Positions 13,663 through 20,808 of a stretch of DNA of 22,311 bases are shown here, piece by piece; positions within the stretch are counted from its first letter, which is position 1; every line of letters starts with the position of its first letter. Origin of the DNA: a virus; IMG/VR virus record IMGVR_UViG_3300048044_000115, positions 1-22,311 of that record; one strand, 5' to 3'. The translations under genes and the position numbers were made by a program. The notes beneath the pieces were generated by a model. It did not search any database and was not told where the DNA came from. It worked only from the letters and a program-made list of their open reading frames with translations.

Positions 13663-14624
13663 TCGACCAAACACAGACATCGGCGCAGGCACAGCGGCTC
13701 GCGTCCGACTTCATGATTCGCAGCGGCATGTCGCCGGTGGACTTCGCGCGGAGAATCGGCTACTCGCCGAACACCCTCGCGCAGTTCATGAACGGCCACT
13801 ACAGCAACATCACCAACTCCTCGCGCATCTGCGCGGCCATCACCGGCTTTGTCGCAAACACCCCGGTAGAGCCAGAAGCCCCATTCGCAACGCAGATCTA
13901 CGAGACCGGCACTGTGCGCGCCATGCGCGGCGTCTTCGCCCGGCTGTTGGAGCGGCCGCAAGTTTACATGGTTTATGCCCCGCCTGGCTCGGGCAAGACG
14001 GACGTATCCCGCTACCTGATTGCCGAGCACAACGCCCAGCGCGCAGCCGCTCAGAAGACATTCATCTTCCGCGTCTATTGCCGCGCGCGCATCTCGCCCC
14101 GCGACCTGATGAAGCGCGTGGCCACCGCCTGCGGAACGCAATCGGATACGGCCATCGACCGCGCGATTCATAACCTCCGCTTCGATTTTCGCGGGGCGCG
14201 CGTGGTTCTTTACTTCGACGAGGCGCAGCACCTCTCCATCGATTGCTTCGAGGTTGTCCGCGAGCTGCTCGATGAAGATCCGCGCTTCTCCCTCTGCTTT
14301 GCGGGCAGCCACGAGCTTGACAGGATATTCGCTCGCTTCGCCGGCACGCTGGAGCAACTGGAGCGCCGCATCAGCGACAAGATCACGCTGCCCGCCATCA
14401 CCGCCGACGAGGCCGCGGGCATCCTGAAGTCGGAATTGTCCAGCCTCACGCTCGACTCCGCGCTGATCCGCCAGCAGATTGAGCTGGCCACCATCGCAGT
14501 CCGCGTGGACCGCAAAACCCAGCGCTACATCAGCATCGGCCGTTTGATGGCCGCCGTTCGCGAGATACGCGAAGGACTGGCCGCGCAGGACGATATTGCC
14601 GAGAAAGTTGAGGCCGTGGCATGA
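13659..14624 (+). CDS. B: MuB-like AAA+ ATPase, target-DNA activator
   Basis: A 321-residue ATPase with an N-terminal XRE-like HTH (PVDFARRIGYSPNTLAQFMN, about 26-45) and an AAA core. Walker A is YAPPGSGKTD (K113/T114), Walker B is VVLYFDEAQ (D187/E188), and the likely sensor is FAGSHE (about 215). The domain order matches MuB, which binds target DNA non-specifically, polymerises with ATP and delivers the target to the transposase. It also protects the phage's own DNA from self-insertion. Directly after the transposase with ATGA overlap, as in Mu. Confidence 0.95.
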   Translation: MIDQTQTSAQAQRLASDFMIRSGMSPVDFARRIGYSPNTLAQFMNGHYSNITNSSRICAAITGFVANTPVEPEAPFATQIYETGTVRAMRGVFARLLERPQVYMVYAPPGSGKTDVSRYLIAEHNAQRAAAQKTFIFRVYCRARISPRDLMKRVATACGTQSDTAIDRAIHNLRFDFRGARVVLYFDEAQHLSIDCFEVVRELLDEDPRFSLCFAGSHELDRIFARFAGTLEQLERRISDKITLPAITADEAAGILKSELSSLTLDSALIRQQIELATIAVRVDRKTQRYISIGRLMAAVREIREGLAAQDDIAEKVEAVA

Positions 14625-14926
14625 AAAAGCTATTTTTCGGCACCGGCAAAAACCTCATCATCGAGTCCGCGGAAGATTTGGAAGTCTCCATGCGTGAGTA
14701 CCCGCTCGCCAGAATCCTATGCGTGCGCCGGCGTACACGTTGGGCTTGTCTGCGCCGCTGGGCAGCCTTCTGGGAAGTCTGGACACCCTCGGCGCACCTG
14801 CACAAGCTCTGCGATCTCTGGACGAAGGCGGCAGTGATCGCGGCCGCTCTTTACTTCGCTGTCGAGATCGGCGCGGCTTTTCTGCCCGGCGGCGCCGTCG
14901 AGCGCGTGCTAGGAGGTGGCCGGTGA
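14621..14926 (+). CDS. Hypothetical protein with C-terminal membrane segment (101 aa)
   Basis: A 101-residue product with an Arg/Trp-rich middle (RRRTRWACLRRWAAFWEVW) and one likely membrane segment (AAVIAAALYFAVEIGAAFL, about 70-88). ATG overlaps the MuB stop (ATGA), and the stop overlaps the next GTG with AGGAGG before it. No family recognised. Membrane-bound early phage proteins of this size can be toxic or exclude other phages, but nothing in the sequence decides this. Confidence 0.55.
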   Translation: MKKLFFGTGKNLIIESAEDLEVSMREYPLARILCVRRRTRWACLRRWAAFWEVWTPSAHLHKLCDLWTKAAVIAAALYFAVEIGAAFLPGGAVERVLGGGR

Positions 14927-15147
14927 GAGACACCAAAGCGCTCGACAACTTTCTGCGACAAACGGCGATTCGCACCGAGGAGCTTCAAGCCCAGGTCGAG
15001 CGGCTGATCCGCATGGACTTGAACGGCGGCAATTCCGTGCCCGGCGTGGCTTATGAGCTTGGAAAAGCCCGCGGGATCAGCCGTTCCATCAACGCTTTCC
15101 TCGATAAGGCGAAGCTGGAACTCGACAAAATCGGAGGCGCGAAGTGA
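14923..15147 (+). CDS. Small helical hypothetical protein (74 aa)
   Basis: A 74-residue, mostly helical protein: FLRQTAIRTEELQAQVERL, then GVAYELGKARGISRSINAFL, ending KIGGAK. The GTG start at 14923 has a strong AGGAGG ribosome site and overlaps the previous stop (GTGA). Probably a small DNA- or protein-binding accessory factor; no family recognised. Confidence 0.55.
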   Translation: MRDTKALDNFLRQTAIRTEELQAQVERLIRMDLNGGNSVPGVAYELGKARGISRSINAFLDKAKLELDKIGGAK

Positions 15148-15464
15148 GCGATCAACCTCAGAATCGCATGGTCTACATCGACCAGCACGGCAAGCCGCAA
15201 TGCGTAAGCGCCAAGGCTGTGACCGCCATTCCCTCCGAGTTCGGCGATTGCCTCAAAACGCTGTGCGCCGACATGCAGCTCGCGCTCGATTGCATCGACG
15301 AATTCGGCGGTGTGCCGGTGCCTGTCGCCAAGGCCATCTTGCGCAACATGGAGCCGGCCCACGCCGCCATCGACATGGCCGTACGCTGCTCGCCGGCAAA
15401 AACGGCGCACGGGGTCCCCGGCGATAGGTCTTCGTCGCTGGGGTGTTTGGAGGTGATGAACTGA
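15144..15464 (+). CDS. Hypothetical protein (106 aa)
   Basis: A 106-residue product with an N-terminal strand (RMVYIDQHGKPQCVSAKAV) and helices in LKTLCADMQLALDCIDEFGG. The Cys residues do not form a clear zinc pattern. GTG start overlaps the previous stop, and its ribosome site is the GGAGGC in the end of the upstream gene. The stop overlaps the next ATG (TGATG). Unknown function. Confidence 0.5.
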   Translation: MSDQPQNRMVYIDQHGKPQCVSAKAVTAIPSEFGDCLKTLCADMQLALDCIDEFGGVPVPVAKAILRNMEPAHAAIDMAVRCSPAKTAHGVPGDRSSSLGCLEVMN

Positions 15465-15742
15465 TGCTCATTCCTCTGCAAGCTCCACCGTTTATCTGCC
15501 GAGTCTGTGGCGCTCCGAAGCTCAACACGAATCACTGGCTCTTCGCCATCGTGAAGCCGGGCTTCGAAGGCATTCTCTTCCAGCCGATCGAGGCCACGGA
15601 CCCAGACCGCAATCCACTTTTCACCTACGAGGAAATCTGCGGCCAGGGCTGCTGCCACACGCGGCTCTCCCGCTATCTCGACGACCTCAACGAAACCTTC
15701 AAAGCAATCCAGAAAAGCGAGGCTGACCATGACTCCGAATAA
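15464..15742 (+). CDS. Zinc-ribbon-like hypothetical protein (92 aa)
   Basis: A 92-residue protein with an N-terminal CRVCG pair (about 13-17) and a later CGQGCC cluster (about 60-65), a likely four-Cys zinc site around an Ile/Phe-rich beta segment. ATG 15464 has GGAGG 10 bases upstream. It overlaps the next gene by 14 bases. No family recognised. Confidence 0.55.
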   Translation: MLIPLQAPPFICRVCGAPKLNTNHWLFAIVKPGFEGILFQPIEATDPDRNPLFTYEEICGQGCCHTRLSRYLDDLNETFKAIQKSEADHDSE

Positions 15743-16286
15743 GAAACAAGCTCCCACTCCCGAAATGATCGACGGTCTCTGCATGAACTTCGACGCGGCG
15801 AGGGCTGTCGTGGAGGAGGCGCAGCAGAAGCTCTCCACCGCCAAAGGCGCGCTGCTGGAAGCCGTGCAGAATTACGGCTACACGCCCGCCAACGCCGAAA
15901 AGACCACGCGGTTGGAAGGCACGCTCTACATTGCCGACGCCACCGTGGCCTCCACCGTCGAGATCATCGAGGCTCCGGTTGGCGAGCTGCAGAGCGAGCT
16001 CTCGCGCCTCAAGCTCCCCAAGGTCTTCATTGAACTCTTCGACCGCAAGGTGAAGCACACGCTGCGCAAGGACGCGGCCGGCACGCTGAAGCTGGCCATC
16101 GGCGGTTTCTCCAGCGACGTGCAGAGCCGCCTGCTCTCGATCTTCTCGTCGTGCTTCAACGTGAACGCGAAGGCTCCGGCGCTCTCGGTGGAGCTGGCCG
16201 CCGCGCTGCGCCAGAAAGAAGCTGAGGCCGTGGCCAAGGCCGAGCGCAAAGCCGCCAAGGCCGCGAAGAAAGGCGGAGCGAAGTGA
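15729..16286 (+). CDS. Coiled-coil early protein, possible Gam-like nuclease inhibitor
   Basis: A 185-residue protein with a long helix in the first 50 residues (AARAVVEEAQQKLSTAKGA). A mixed middle holds RLEGTLYIADATVASTVEII and LKLPKVFIELFDRKVKHTL, and a highly basic Ala/Lys tail ends it (KAERKAAKAAKKGGAK). Mu Gam is of similar size (174 residues), also starts with a long coiled coil, and lies after B in the early operon. Gam protects phage DNA ends from RecBCD. Sequence likeness is weak, so this is mainly a positional suggestion. The Lys/Ala tail suggests DNA binding. Confidence 0.35.
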   Translation: MTPNKKQAPTPEMIDGLCMNFDAARAVVEEAQQKLSTAKGALLEAVQNYGYTPANAEKTTRLEGTLYIADATVASTVEIIEAPVGELQSELSRLKLPKVFIELFDRKVKHTLRKDAAGTLKLAIGGFSSDVQSRLLSIFSSCFNVNAKAPALSVELAAALRQKEAEAVAKAERKAAKAAKKGGAK

Positions 16287-16489
16287 CACGACTCGAACGT
16301 CGCATTGAATGTGTGGAAATGGCCATCGCTTCGGCGCAGTCGCACCTGAGCACGATCAAGGAAAACCCCTCCATCAGCTCACTTGCATGTTTATTTGCGG
16401 CCAGCAAGCAGATTCAGAAAGAGACGGGCGATCTGCAGAGAGTCTTACACAAAATGTGGCGCGCGAATCCGAAAGAGGTTGTGCGATGA
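16283..16489 (+). CDS. Small helical hypothetical protein (68 aa)
   Basis: A 68-residue all-helical product: TRLERRIECVEMAIASAQSH, then LFAASKQIQKETGDLQRVLH. Start GTG overlaps the previous stop; the ribosome site lies in the end of the gene before (GGCGGAG). Stop overlaps the next ATG (ATGA). Unknown. Confidence 0.5.
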   Translation: MTRLERRIECVEMAIASAQSHLSTIKENPSISSLACLFAASKQIQKETGDLQRVLHKMWRANPKEVVR

Positions 16490-16692
16490 CAAACAAAGAG
16501 ATGATCTTAACCGCCGCCGCCATCACGCCGATGCCTCGCCGGATGCGGGCGACATGTCCCAACTGCGGCCAAGCCCTCGACCCCTGGAATACATGTCCAG
16601 GTGTCTCGGCGGAGGTGGCGGCGGCAATTTCCACGGTGCAGCGGCCGGTCTACTGCGACAGAAAGGCAGGCCCTGATGCTTACGCCGCCTGA
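16486..16692 (+). CDS. Small Cys-rich zinc-binding protein (68 aa)
   Basis: A 68-residue protein with CPNCG (about 24-28), then a Cys in WNTCPG and one in VYCDRK. This is a plausible zinc site though less regular than a ribbon. ATG overlaps the previous stop. It overlaps the next gene by 17 bases. No family recognised. Confidence 0.5.
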   Translation: MTNKEMILTAAAITPMPRRMRATCPNCGQALDPWNTCPGVSAEVAAAISTVQRPVYCDRKAGPDAYAA

Positions 16693-17161
16693 GACAACCA
16701 CCATGGCCCCGCGCGGAAAGCGCTGTTCGCGTTGCCTCTGCTGTGACGCCATCATCGTCTTCGAAGGCGAGGCTCTCTGCGCCGCCTGCGACGACGGCAC
16801 GCACCCGGCGCTGCCTGAACGGCACAACAAGTTTGAGTCGGATTCGGCCAACTGTCCGGCTCAAAAGGAGGGGGAGGCAACGCCTACTGGATCAATAGCG
16901 CGCGCGGCGACCTCCTCTAAACCTTCCAATCCGCAACCCTTCAAGGAGGAACCGATGCAAAGACTCACCGATGAAATGAGACAGGCGATCCGCGAAGCCT
17001 CCGCGAGCGAATCGTGCGCCTCAATTGCGAAGCGCCTCGGCATGAAGGAAGCCACTGTTTGGTGGCACCGCGACAAGTACCCAACGAGGCGAAGAGCGAG
17101 AAGCCGGTCGGTGAAGGGGATGGACGCCGGCGCTCAACTGGTGGAAGGAAGCGTCCAGTGA
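16676..17161 (+). CDS. Zinc-cluster plus HTH protein, with strong internal start at 16955
   Basis: A 162-residue frame. The N-terminal part holds CSRCLCCDA and CAACDDG (about 17-41), a zinc cluster. A low-complexity linker (about 60-92) leads to a C-terminal HTH (ESCASIAKRLGMKEATVWWHRDKY, about 110-133) with a basic tail (RRRARSRSVKG). An in-frame ATG at 16955 has an excellent AAGGAGG ribosome site 6 bases upstream. The HTH part may therefore also be made alone as a 68-residue protein, or the two may be separate genes fused by chance. A role in early transcription control is possible. Confidence 0.55.
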   Translation: MLTPPETTTMAPRGKRCSRCLCCDAIIVFEGEALCAACDDGTHPALPERHNKFESDSANCPAQKEGEATPTGSIARAATSSKPSNPQPFKEEPMQRLTDEMRQAIREASASESCASIAKRLGMKEATVWWHRDKYPTRRRARSRSVKGMDAGAQLVEGSVQ

Positions 17162-17397
17162 GCAACACCGCTCTCAAGGCCGCGCGCCATAGCGTCTTCC
17201 GCAAGCTCGAAGCCCTTGCCAATGCTTGGGCAGCGTTTCCTTCTTGGGAAGAGGTTGATGCTGAGGATGATCCGAAAGAATCTCTGCGCTTCGCCGACAC
17301 GCTCGACGTGCGCGTTGACAAGCTCATCACGGGCATCTCGCTGATGCGCCACGCGGCCTTGGCTGCGATCAGAGAGCGGAAAGAAGGCCCGCGATGA
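17158..17397 (+). CDS. Small hypothetical protein (79 aa)
   Basis: A 79-residue helical product: NTALKAARHSVFRKLEALAN, then an acidic stretch VDAEDDPKESL, and RVDKLITGISLMRHAALAAI. GTG start overlaps the previous stop (GTGA), with GGAAGGA upstream. Its stop overlaps the next ATG. Unknown. Confidence 0.5.
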   Translation: MSNTALKAARHSVFRKLEALANAWAAFPSWEEVDAEDDPKESLRFADTLDVRVDKLITGISLMRHAALAAIRERKEGPR

Positions 17398-17903
17398 CCG
17401 AACGATCTCTCTTTCCGGACCTGGCTGTTTCCATCGAGCAGCGTGTACAGAGCATCGACGCGGAGATTCTCTGGCTGCTTTGCGGCAAGCCGGGAAAACT
17501 TGGGATGACGCTCTCCCTCGAAGAGAAGGCGGTCCTGACCGCTATTCGATATTGCCGCGGCGCTGCTAATTCGGTCACTATCCGCGAGATGCGGACATGG
17601 AAGAAATGTGAGGCTCTTGCCGACCGGCAGATCAAACAGATCGTGCGGTCTCTTCGCCTGCAGTTTGCTTTACCGATCGGATCGAGCAAAAAGGGATCGG
17701 ACGGCGGCTATTTCCTTATCGTGACGGATGCGGACCGCACCATTTTCAGGAGCGGCGTTCTCGACCAGGTGCGCGCGGAACTCGAAATTCTCAGGTCGGT
17801 AGATGGAGATCAAGCGGCGCTGGAACTGCTGGGCCAGCTCTCGCTCCAGCTCAAACAGAACAGTGAAAAGGAGATTGCTGATGTTCGTGCGCTCGATACA
17901 TAA
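17394..17903 (+). CDS. Winged-helix early phage protein (169 aa)
   Basis: A 169-residue protein with a likely winged helix: LEEKAVLTAIRYCRGAANSV, TIREMRTWKKC, then ADRQIKQIVRSLRLQFALPI as recognition helix, and SDGGYFLIVTDADRTIF as the wing. The LPIGSS.....GYFLI pattern is common in phage DNA-binding or replication-associated proteins. A C-terminal helix (about 122-155) may dimerise. Starts ATGA-overlapped. DNA binding is likely; the target is unknown. Confidence 0.6.
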   Translation: MTERSLFPDLAVSIEQRVQSIDAEILWLLCGKPGKLGMTLSLEEKAVLTAIRYCRGAANSVTIREMRTWKKCEALADRQIKQIVRSLRLQFALPIGSSKKGSDGGYFLIVTDADRTIFRSGVLDQVRAELEILRSVDGDQAALELLGQLSLQLKQNSEKEIADVRALDT

Positions 17904-18225
17904 GGTGGATGCACCTTCGGTCTCATCAACGCTGCCAGCGAAGGCTGTCTTCGTCTGCCAGATTCCCGGCTGCGCTGTGGCAATCGAACGCGCGAAGCTG
18001 ATGTGCCCGACGCATTGGTTTGAAGTGCCAGAGGCCGTACGCACAGAGGTCTATCGCGCCCTGGATGCATGGTTCAAAGGCAAAGAAAACGTGCGGCCTT
18101 ACATGGCGGCGCGGCTCACGGCGCTTATTCACGTCGGCAAACTCCACCACATCGATATGTCCGCGCTTGAAGCGAAGCTCGACCAGGTCCGCGCGGATCT
18201 CCGCGCGGAACAGGCGAAAGGATAG
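17881..18225 (+). CDS. Small phage zinc-finger protein (114 aa)
   Basis: A 114-residue protein with a C/C/C/H motif: CQIPGC (about 26-31), then MCPTHWFEVPEAVR (about 41-54). This Cx4C...C..HW..VP arrangement recurs in small phage proteins of unknown function. A C-terminal helix (ALEAKLDQVRADLRAEQ) follows. ATG 17881 has GGAG 7 bases upstream and lies 23 bases inside the previous gene. Single-strand DNA or protein binding is possible. Confidence 0.6.
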   Translation: MFVRSIHKVDAPSVSSTLPAKAVFVCQIPGCAVAIERAKLMCPTHWFEVPEAVRTEVYRALDAWFKGKENVRPYMAARLTALIHVGKLHHIDMSALEAKLDQVRADLRAEQAKG

Positions 18226-18260
18226 TTACCCAGAAAATCATTTTGAAGGGGGAATGAACC

Positions 18261-18506
18261 ATGAGCGAAGTGAATAAGTTGGCCAACGCCCTGGCGCTAC
18301 AGGCCGCGGAAGAAGTGCTGGTATCCATGACACTATCCGTCGAGAGTGACGGCATAGAATGGCGTGACATCGACACCGATAACCTCGACGGAATTCAACT
18401 CGGCAGCGCGCTCAAGGATGAACTGCGCTACCTGAACCTGCGACAAGCCATCGTTTGGCACGAGACGAAACCGAATCTCTTCCGCATCGTCGAGGTGACC
18501 GCATGA
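18261..18506 (+). CDS. Small acidic hypothetical protein (81 aa)
   Basis: An 81-residue product with a helical start (VNKLANALALQAAEEVLVSM), an acidic stretch (DGIEWRDIDTDNLDG), and a C-terminal HETKPNLFRIVEV. The ribosome site GAAGGGGG lies upstream of the ATG, after a 35-base gap from the previous gene. Its stop overlaps the next ATG. No family recognised; the strongly negative charge could suit mimicry or binding to a basic partner, but that is a guess. Confidence 0.5.
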   Translation: MSEVNKLANALALQAAEEVLVSMTLSVESDGIEWRDIDTDNLDGIQLGSALKDELRYLNLRQAIVWHETKPNLFRIVEVTA

Positions 18507-18745
18507 GATTAATAAAAGCACTTCAAACCCCGACTTTTACAAAGGCACTCGCCAACTTCCAGGCGATGGAACCTTCAGCGCTCGCCTTCATGATGTCTCT
18601 CGCTATCGCCGGCGTGACGCCAACTACTCAGGATATCCCCGAAGTCCCCGTAGAAACCAACCGACTCCATTCAACGCTGGCTCTAGCTTTTGCTTACGGC
18701 CTCCAGCGCCAGAAAGCAAACCGCCCGAAAGGAGTCACCGCATGA
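18503..18745 (+). CDS. Small hypothetical protein (80 aa)
   Basis: An 80-residue helical product (RLIKALQTPTFTKALANF, LAFMMSLAIAGVTPTTQDI, LHSTLALAFAYGLQRQKA). The middle is hydrophobic but short for a membrane span. ATG overlaps the previous stop, and its stop overlaps the receiver-like gene. Unknown. Confidence 0.5.
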   Translation: MRLIKALQTPTFTKALANFQAMEPSALAFMMSLAIAGVTPTTQDIPEVPVETNRLHSTLALAFAYGLQRQKANRPKGVTA

Positions 18746-19170
18746 GGCCAAAGAAGAAGATTCTGTTGGTGGGCGCATCGGAGGACCGGCTCTCCATTCT
18801 GAAGTTCATGCTCCACACCAACGGCTACGCCGTCACGGAAGTGCTTGGCGCGGAGCCGGCGGTCGAGCATCTTCGCGCGCAAACCTACGATCTGCTGTTC
18901 TGCGATTATTCGCGATTGCCGGACATCGAGCGTCTGCTCGACCAGGCTTGGGAGATCGGCTCCGCTATGCACTCCCTGGTGTTGGCCCCAGATCTCCCGG
19001 CGTCGCCAGAGGGCCTCAACGCGGATGCCGTGCTGCTGCGCGGCGGTTGCTCGTCGTTTGCGCTGCTCGAATGGGTAAGGCGCCTCACCGCGAAGAAGCG
19101 CGGCCCACGGAAGAAGATGCCTGTTATCTCTGTGCCCGTGATGTGCGCGGAAGATCGGAGGCTTGCGTGA
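18742..19170 (+). CDS. Degenerate response-regulator receiver (REC) protein, stand-alone
   Basis: A 142-residue protein that reads along the receiver fold. Strand 1 is KKILLVGASEDRLSIL, a helix ends NGYAVTEV, and strand 3 is YDLLFCDYSRLP with the phosphoacceptor-position D55. Strand 4 is SLVLAPD, strand 5 is DAVLLRGG, and the last helix is ALLEWVRRL. The Asp pair after strand 1 that binds magnesium is replaced by Gly-Ala, the Thr/Ser of strand 4 by Ala, and the conserved Lys by R100. Normal phosphotransfer is therefore doubtful. Length is that of a single receiver plus a basic tail; there is no output domain. A host-borrowed domain used as a protein-binding module is the likely reading. Coupled to neighbours by ATGA and GTGA. 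Confidence 0.6.
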   Translation: MRPKKKILLVGASEDRLSILKFMLHTNGYAVTEVLGAEPAVEHLRAQTYDLLFCDYSRLPDIERLLDQAWEIGSAMHSLVLAPDLPASPEGLNADAVLLRGGCSSFALLEWVRRLTAKKRGPRKKMPVISVPVMCAEDRRLA

Positions 19171-19580
19171 AAGCCCTGAGCATACGAGCGCCCTGGTGGT
19201 GGTACATCCTGCACGCCGGCAAAGACATTGAGAATCGGGACTGGCCGACGCGCGTCCGCGGCCGCGTGCTGATCCACGCCAGTAAATCATGGATACAGAA
19301 AGACATCGCACTTGACGATTGGGACGCGGGAGAGATGGCCGCAGAGGCGGGTGCGGCAAACGTGCCACCACCTAATTTTCCAGAAATGCGCGAATGCGGC
19401 GGTTGCATCGTTGGCTCAGTGGAGATCGTCGATTGCGTAGCCCTCAGTTGCAGCCCATGGTTTGTCGGTAACTACGGCTTTGTGTTGCGCGATCCGGTGA
19501 CTTTTGCGACGCCCATCCCGTACAAAGGCGCGTTGGGATTCTTCGGCGTGCCAGACGGTCTGGTGAGGTCTCAGCTATGA
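19167..19580 (+). CDS. ASCH-domain protein
   Basis: A 137-residue ASCH-domain protein. The signature start KALSIRAPWWWYILHAGKDI-ENRDWPTR is followed by GRVLIHASK, GCIVGSVEIVDCV and the end YKGALGFFGVP, all in family order. ASCH proteins have a PUA-like beta-barrel that binds RNA or modified nucleosides; one bacterial branch hydrolyses N4-acetylcytidine. They are common in phage early regions with unknown roles. The GTG at 19167 overlaps the receiver stop (GTGA), and the stop overlaps the next ATG. An insertion at about 45-75 (KDIALDDWDAGEMAAEAG) is longer than in the minimal fold. Confidence 0.85.
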   Translation: MKALSIRAPWWWYILHAGKDIENRDWPTRVRGRVLIHASKSWIQKDIALDDWDAGEMAAEAGAANVPPPNFPEMRECGGCIVGSVEIVDCVALSCSPWFVGNYGFVLRDPVTFATPIPYKGALGFFGVPDGLVRSQL

Positions 19581-19783
19581 CCAGCGAGGAGCGTTCCTGC
19601 CTCGGAAAGATTCGGCACGGAAGCCAGCGCAAGGCCTGCGCCGCGCTCAATGGATCGCGGCGCAATTTCGGCGCGCTGGCTGGCGAGTTACAGGTCTATC
19701 TCTGCCGCTTCTGCAAAGGCTGGCACATCGGCCACGTCAAGCTACACCCGGAGCCGATGCGCCGGCTGCCAAGGTCTAAATGA
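19577..19783 (+). CDS. Small zinc-ribbon phage protein (68 aa)
   Basis: A 68-residue protein with one Cys near the N-terminus (SCLGKIRHG), another at C21, and a YLCRFCKGWHIGH motif (about 41-53). The last of these is the core of a small zinc-ribbon family frequent in phages and mobile elements. Likely ligands are C43, C46, H50 and H53, or an N-terminal Cys. ATG overlaps the ASCH stop (ATGA). Function unknown. Confidence 0.65.
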   Translation: MTSEERSCLGKIRHGSQRKACAALNGSRRNFGALAGELQVYLCRFCKGWHIGHVKLHPEPMRRLPRSK

Positions 19784-19811
19784 AAACAGCAACCGACAAA
19801 GGAGAACAGAG

Positions 19812-19997
19812 TTGCAAGAACACGGGTATCAACGAAATTGCCAGCATATGGGCTGTACGAACCTGATCGATCCGAAGCGGCGGACTGCGAAGTTTTGTTC
19901 GGATGCTTGTCGCCAGGCGGATGGACGCGAGATGCGGAAGAATAAGCCTCCAGTGCTTTGTTCGGTATGTAAGAAGGCCCTGGATCACAGGAAATGA
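19812..19997 (+). CDS. Small double zinc-knuckle protein, DUF2116-like (61 aa)
   Basis: A 61-residue protein from a TTG at 19812 with AAAGGAG 7 bases upstream. C10, C15 and the CSDAC pair (C29, C33) give a Cx4C...FCSDAC site like DUF2116-type knuckles. A further pair is CSVC (C50, C53). Stop overlaps the next ATG. Probably a nucleic-acid- or protein-binding zinc module; no more specific call. Confidence 0.6.
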   Translation: MQEHGYQRNCQHMGCTNLIDPKRRTAKFCSDACRQADGREMRKNKPPVLCSVCKKALDHRK

Positions 19998-20566
19998 ATA
20001 TGCAGATCACTAAGCCACAACTCGGAAGGCTGCAAACGCTCTTCAGCCAATTTTCGCACCATGAGATTGGCGTCGGAACGAGTCGCGAAGAACGTCTGGG
20101 TTGGGCCTCTCTGAGGCTGCGTAAGCCTGTGTCTAGCTTTAGTGATCTAACCTCTGATGATGCTGGTTGGCTGATTGATCAAATCCAAACGCAGCTCGGC
20201 GTGAAAGCCCCCGCCAAGCCCCGCAAACGCCTCGATCGCGATCAAGCTCGTAGGGCTGGGATAGATGGCCGGCACGATGGCCAGGAGTTCTCTAGCGCCC
20301 CGGAAATGGCCTCCTCGGCTGATTTGGCCACCATCGAAAGTTACTACGCACGCCTCGGTTGGGAACGCGCCCAGTTCGACGCCTGGATGCGTTCTTCGCG
20401 CTCACCACTCAAGCACAAGGCAGCGCCCTCAATCGCTACAGTGGCCGATGCCAACCGCGTGCGCTGGGCGCTCAAAGGTATGTTGCAGCACGCCGGTAAG
20501 TGGGAAGATCGGGGCTCCCAGAGGCAGGTCTCAGCCGATGGGGTGAAAGATCGGAGGCCAGCATGA
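19994..20566 (+). CDS. Conserved phage protein of unknown function (190 aa)
   Basis: A 190-residue protein. The N-terminal 70 residues (ITKPQLGRLQTLFSQFS, then REERLGWASLRLRKPVSSF and LTSDDAGWLIDQIQTQLG) fit a small phage family I have seen in early regions, with a R-L-W-A-S...SF..LT...A..LID pattern. The C-terminal half carries a second helical part (SADLATIESYYARLGWERAQ...). GemA/Mu gp16-like (DUF1018) is a possible relation because of the place, but I cannot confirm it. ATG 19994 overlaps the previous stop; a second ATG at 20000 has better spacing to AGGA. Confidence 0.5.
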   Translation: MNMQITKPQLGRLQTLFSQFSHHEIGVGTSREERLGWASLRLRKPVSSFSDLTSDDAGWLIDQIQTQLGVKAPAKPRKRLDRDQARRAGIDGRHDGQEFSSAPEMASSADLATIESYYARLGWERAQFDAWMRSSRSPLKHKAAPSIATVADANRVRWALKGMLQHAGKWEDRGSQRQVSADGVKDRRPA

Positions 20567-20808
20567 GCTTCCGCTCTCCCGATCAGTTACTTCTCCCCTG
20601 GAGCCCGCGCTTTTCTATCTCCACGGCGCGCACTGCGGAGATCCTTGATGTTTCCGTCCAAACTGTGACGCGTATGATAGAAGACGGCACGCTCAAGGCC
20701 TACAAGGTCCGAGACAAGCTCAACAGCCCCTGGCGCATCAACTACGATTCGCTGATGGCGCACATTGAAGCTATCCACACAAGCAACGGGCTCGACCAGC
20801 GTTTTTGA
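20563..20808 (+). CDS. Excisionase/MerR-type HTH protein (81 aa)
   Basis: An 81-residue DNA-binding protein with a helix-turn-helix of the HTH_17/excisionase type. ISTARTAEILDVSVQTVTRM is followed by IEDGTLKAYKVRDK and SPWRINYDSLMAHIEAI, the usual S.A..LGVS..TV.R.I..G.L.A....W.I recognition pattern. The ATG overlaps the previous stop. Near the phage end, such a protein could regulate early genes or shape the transposase complex. The last 43 bases of this gene are duplicated about 300 bases downstream. Confidence 0.8.
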   Translation: MSFRSPDQLLLPWSPRFSISTARTAEILDVSVQTVTRMIEDGTLKAYKVRDKLNSPWRINYDSLMAHIEAIHTSNGLDQRF

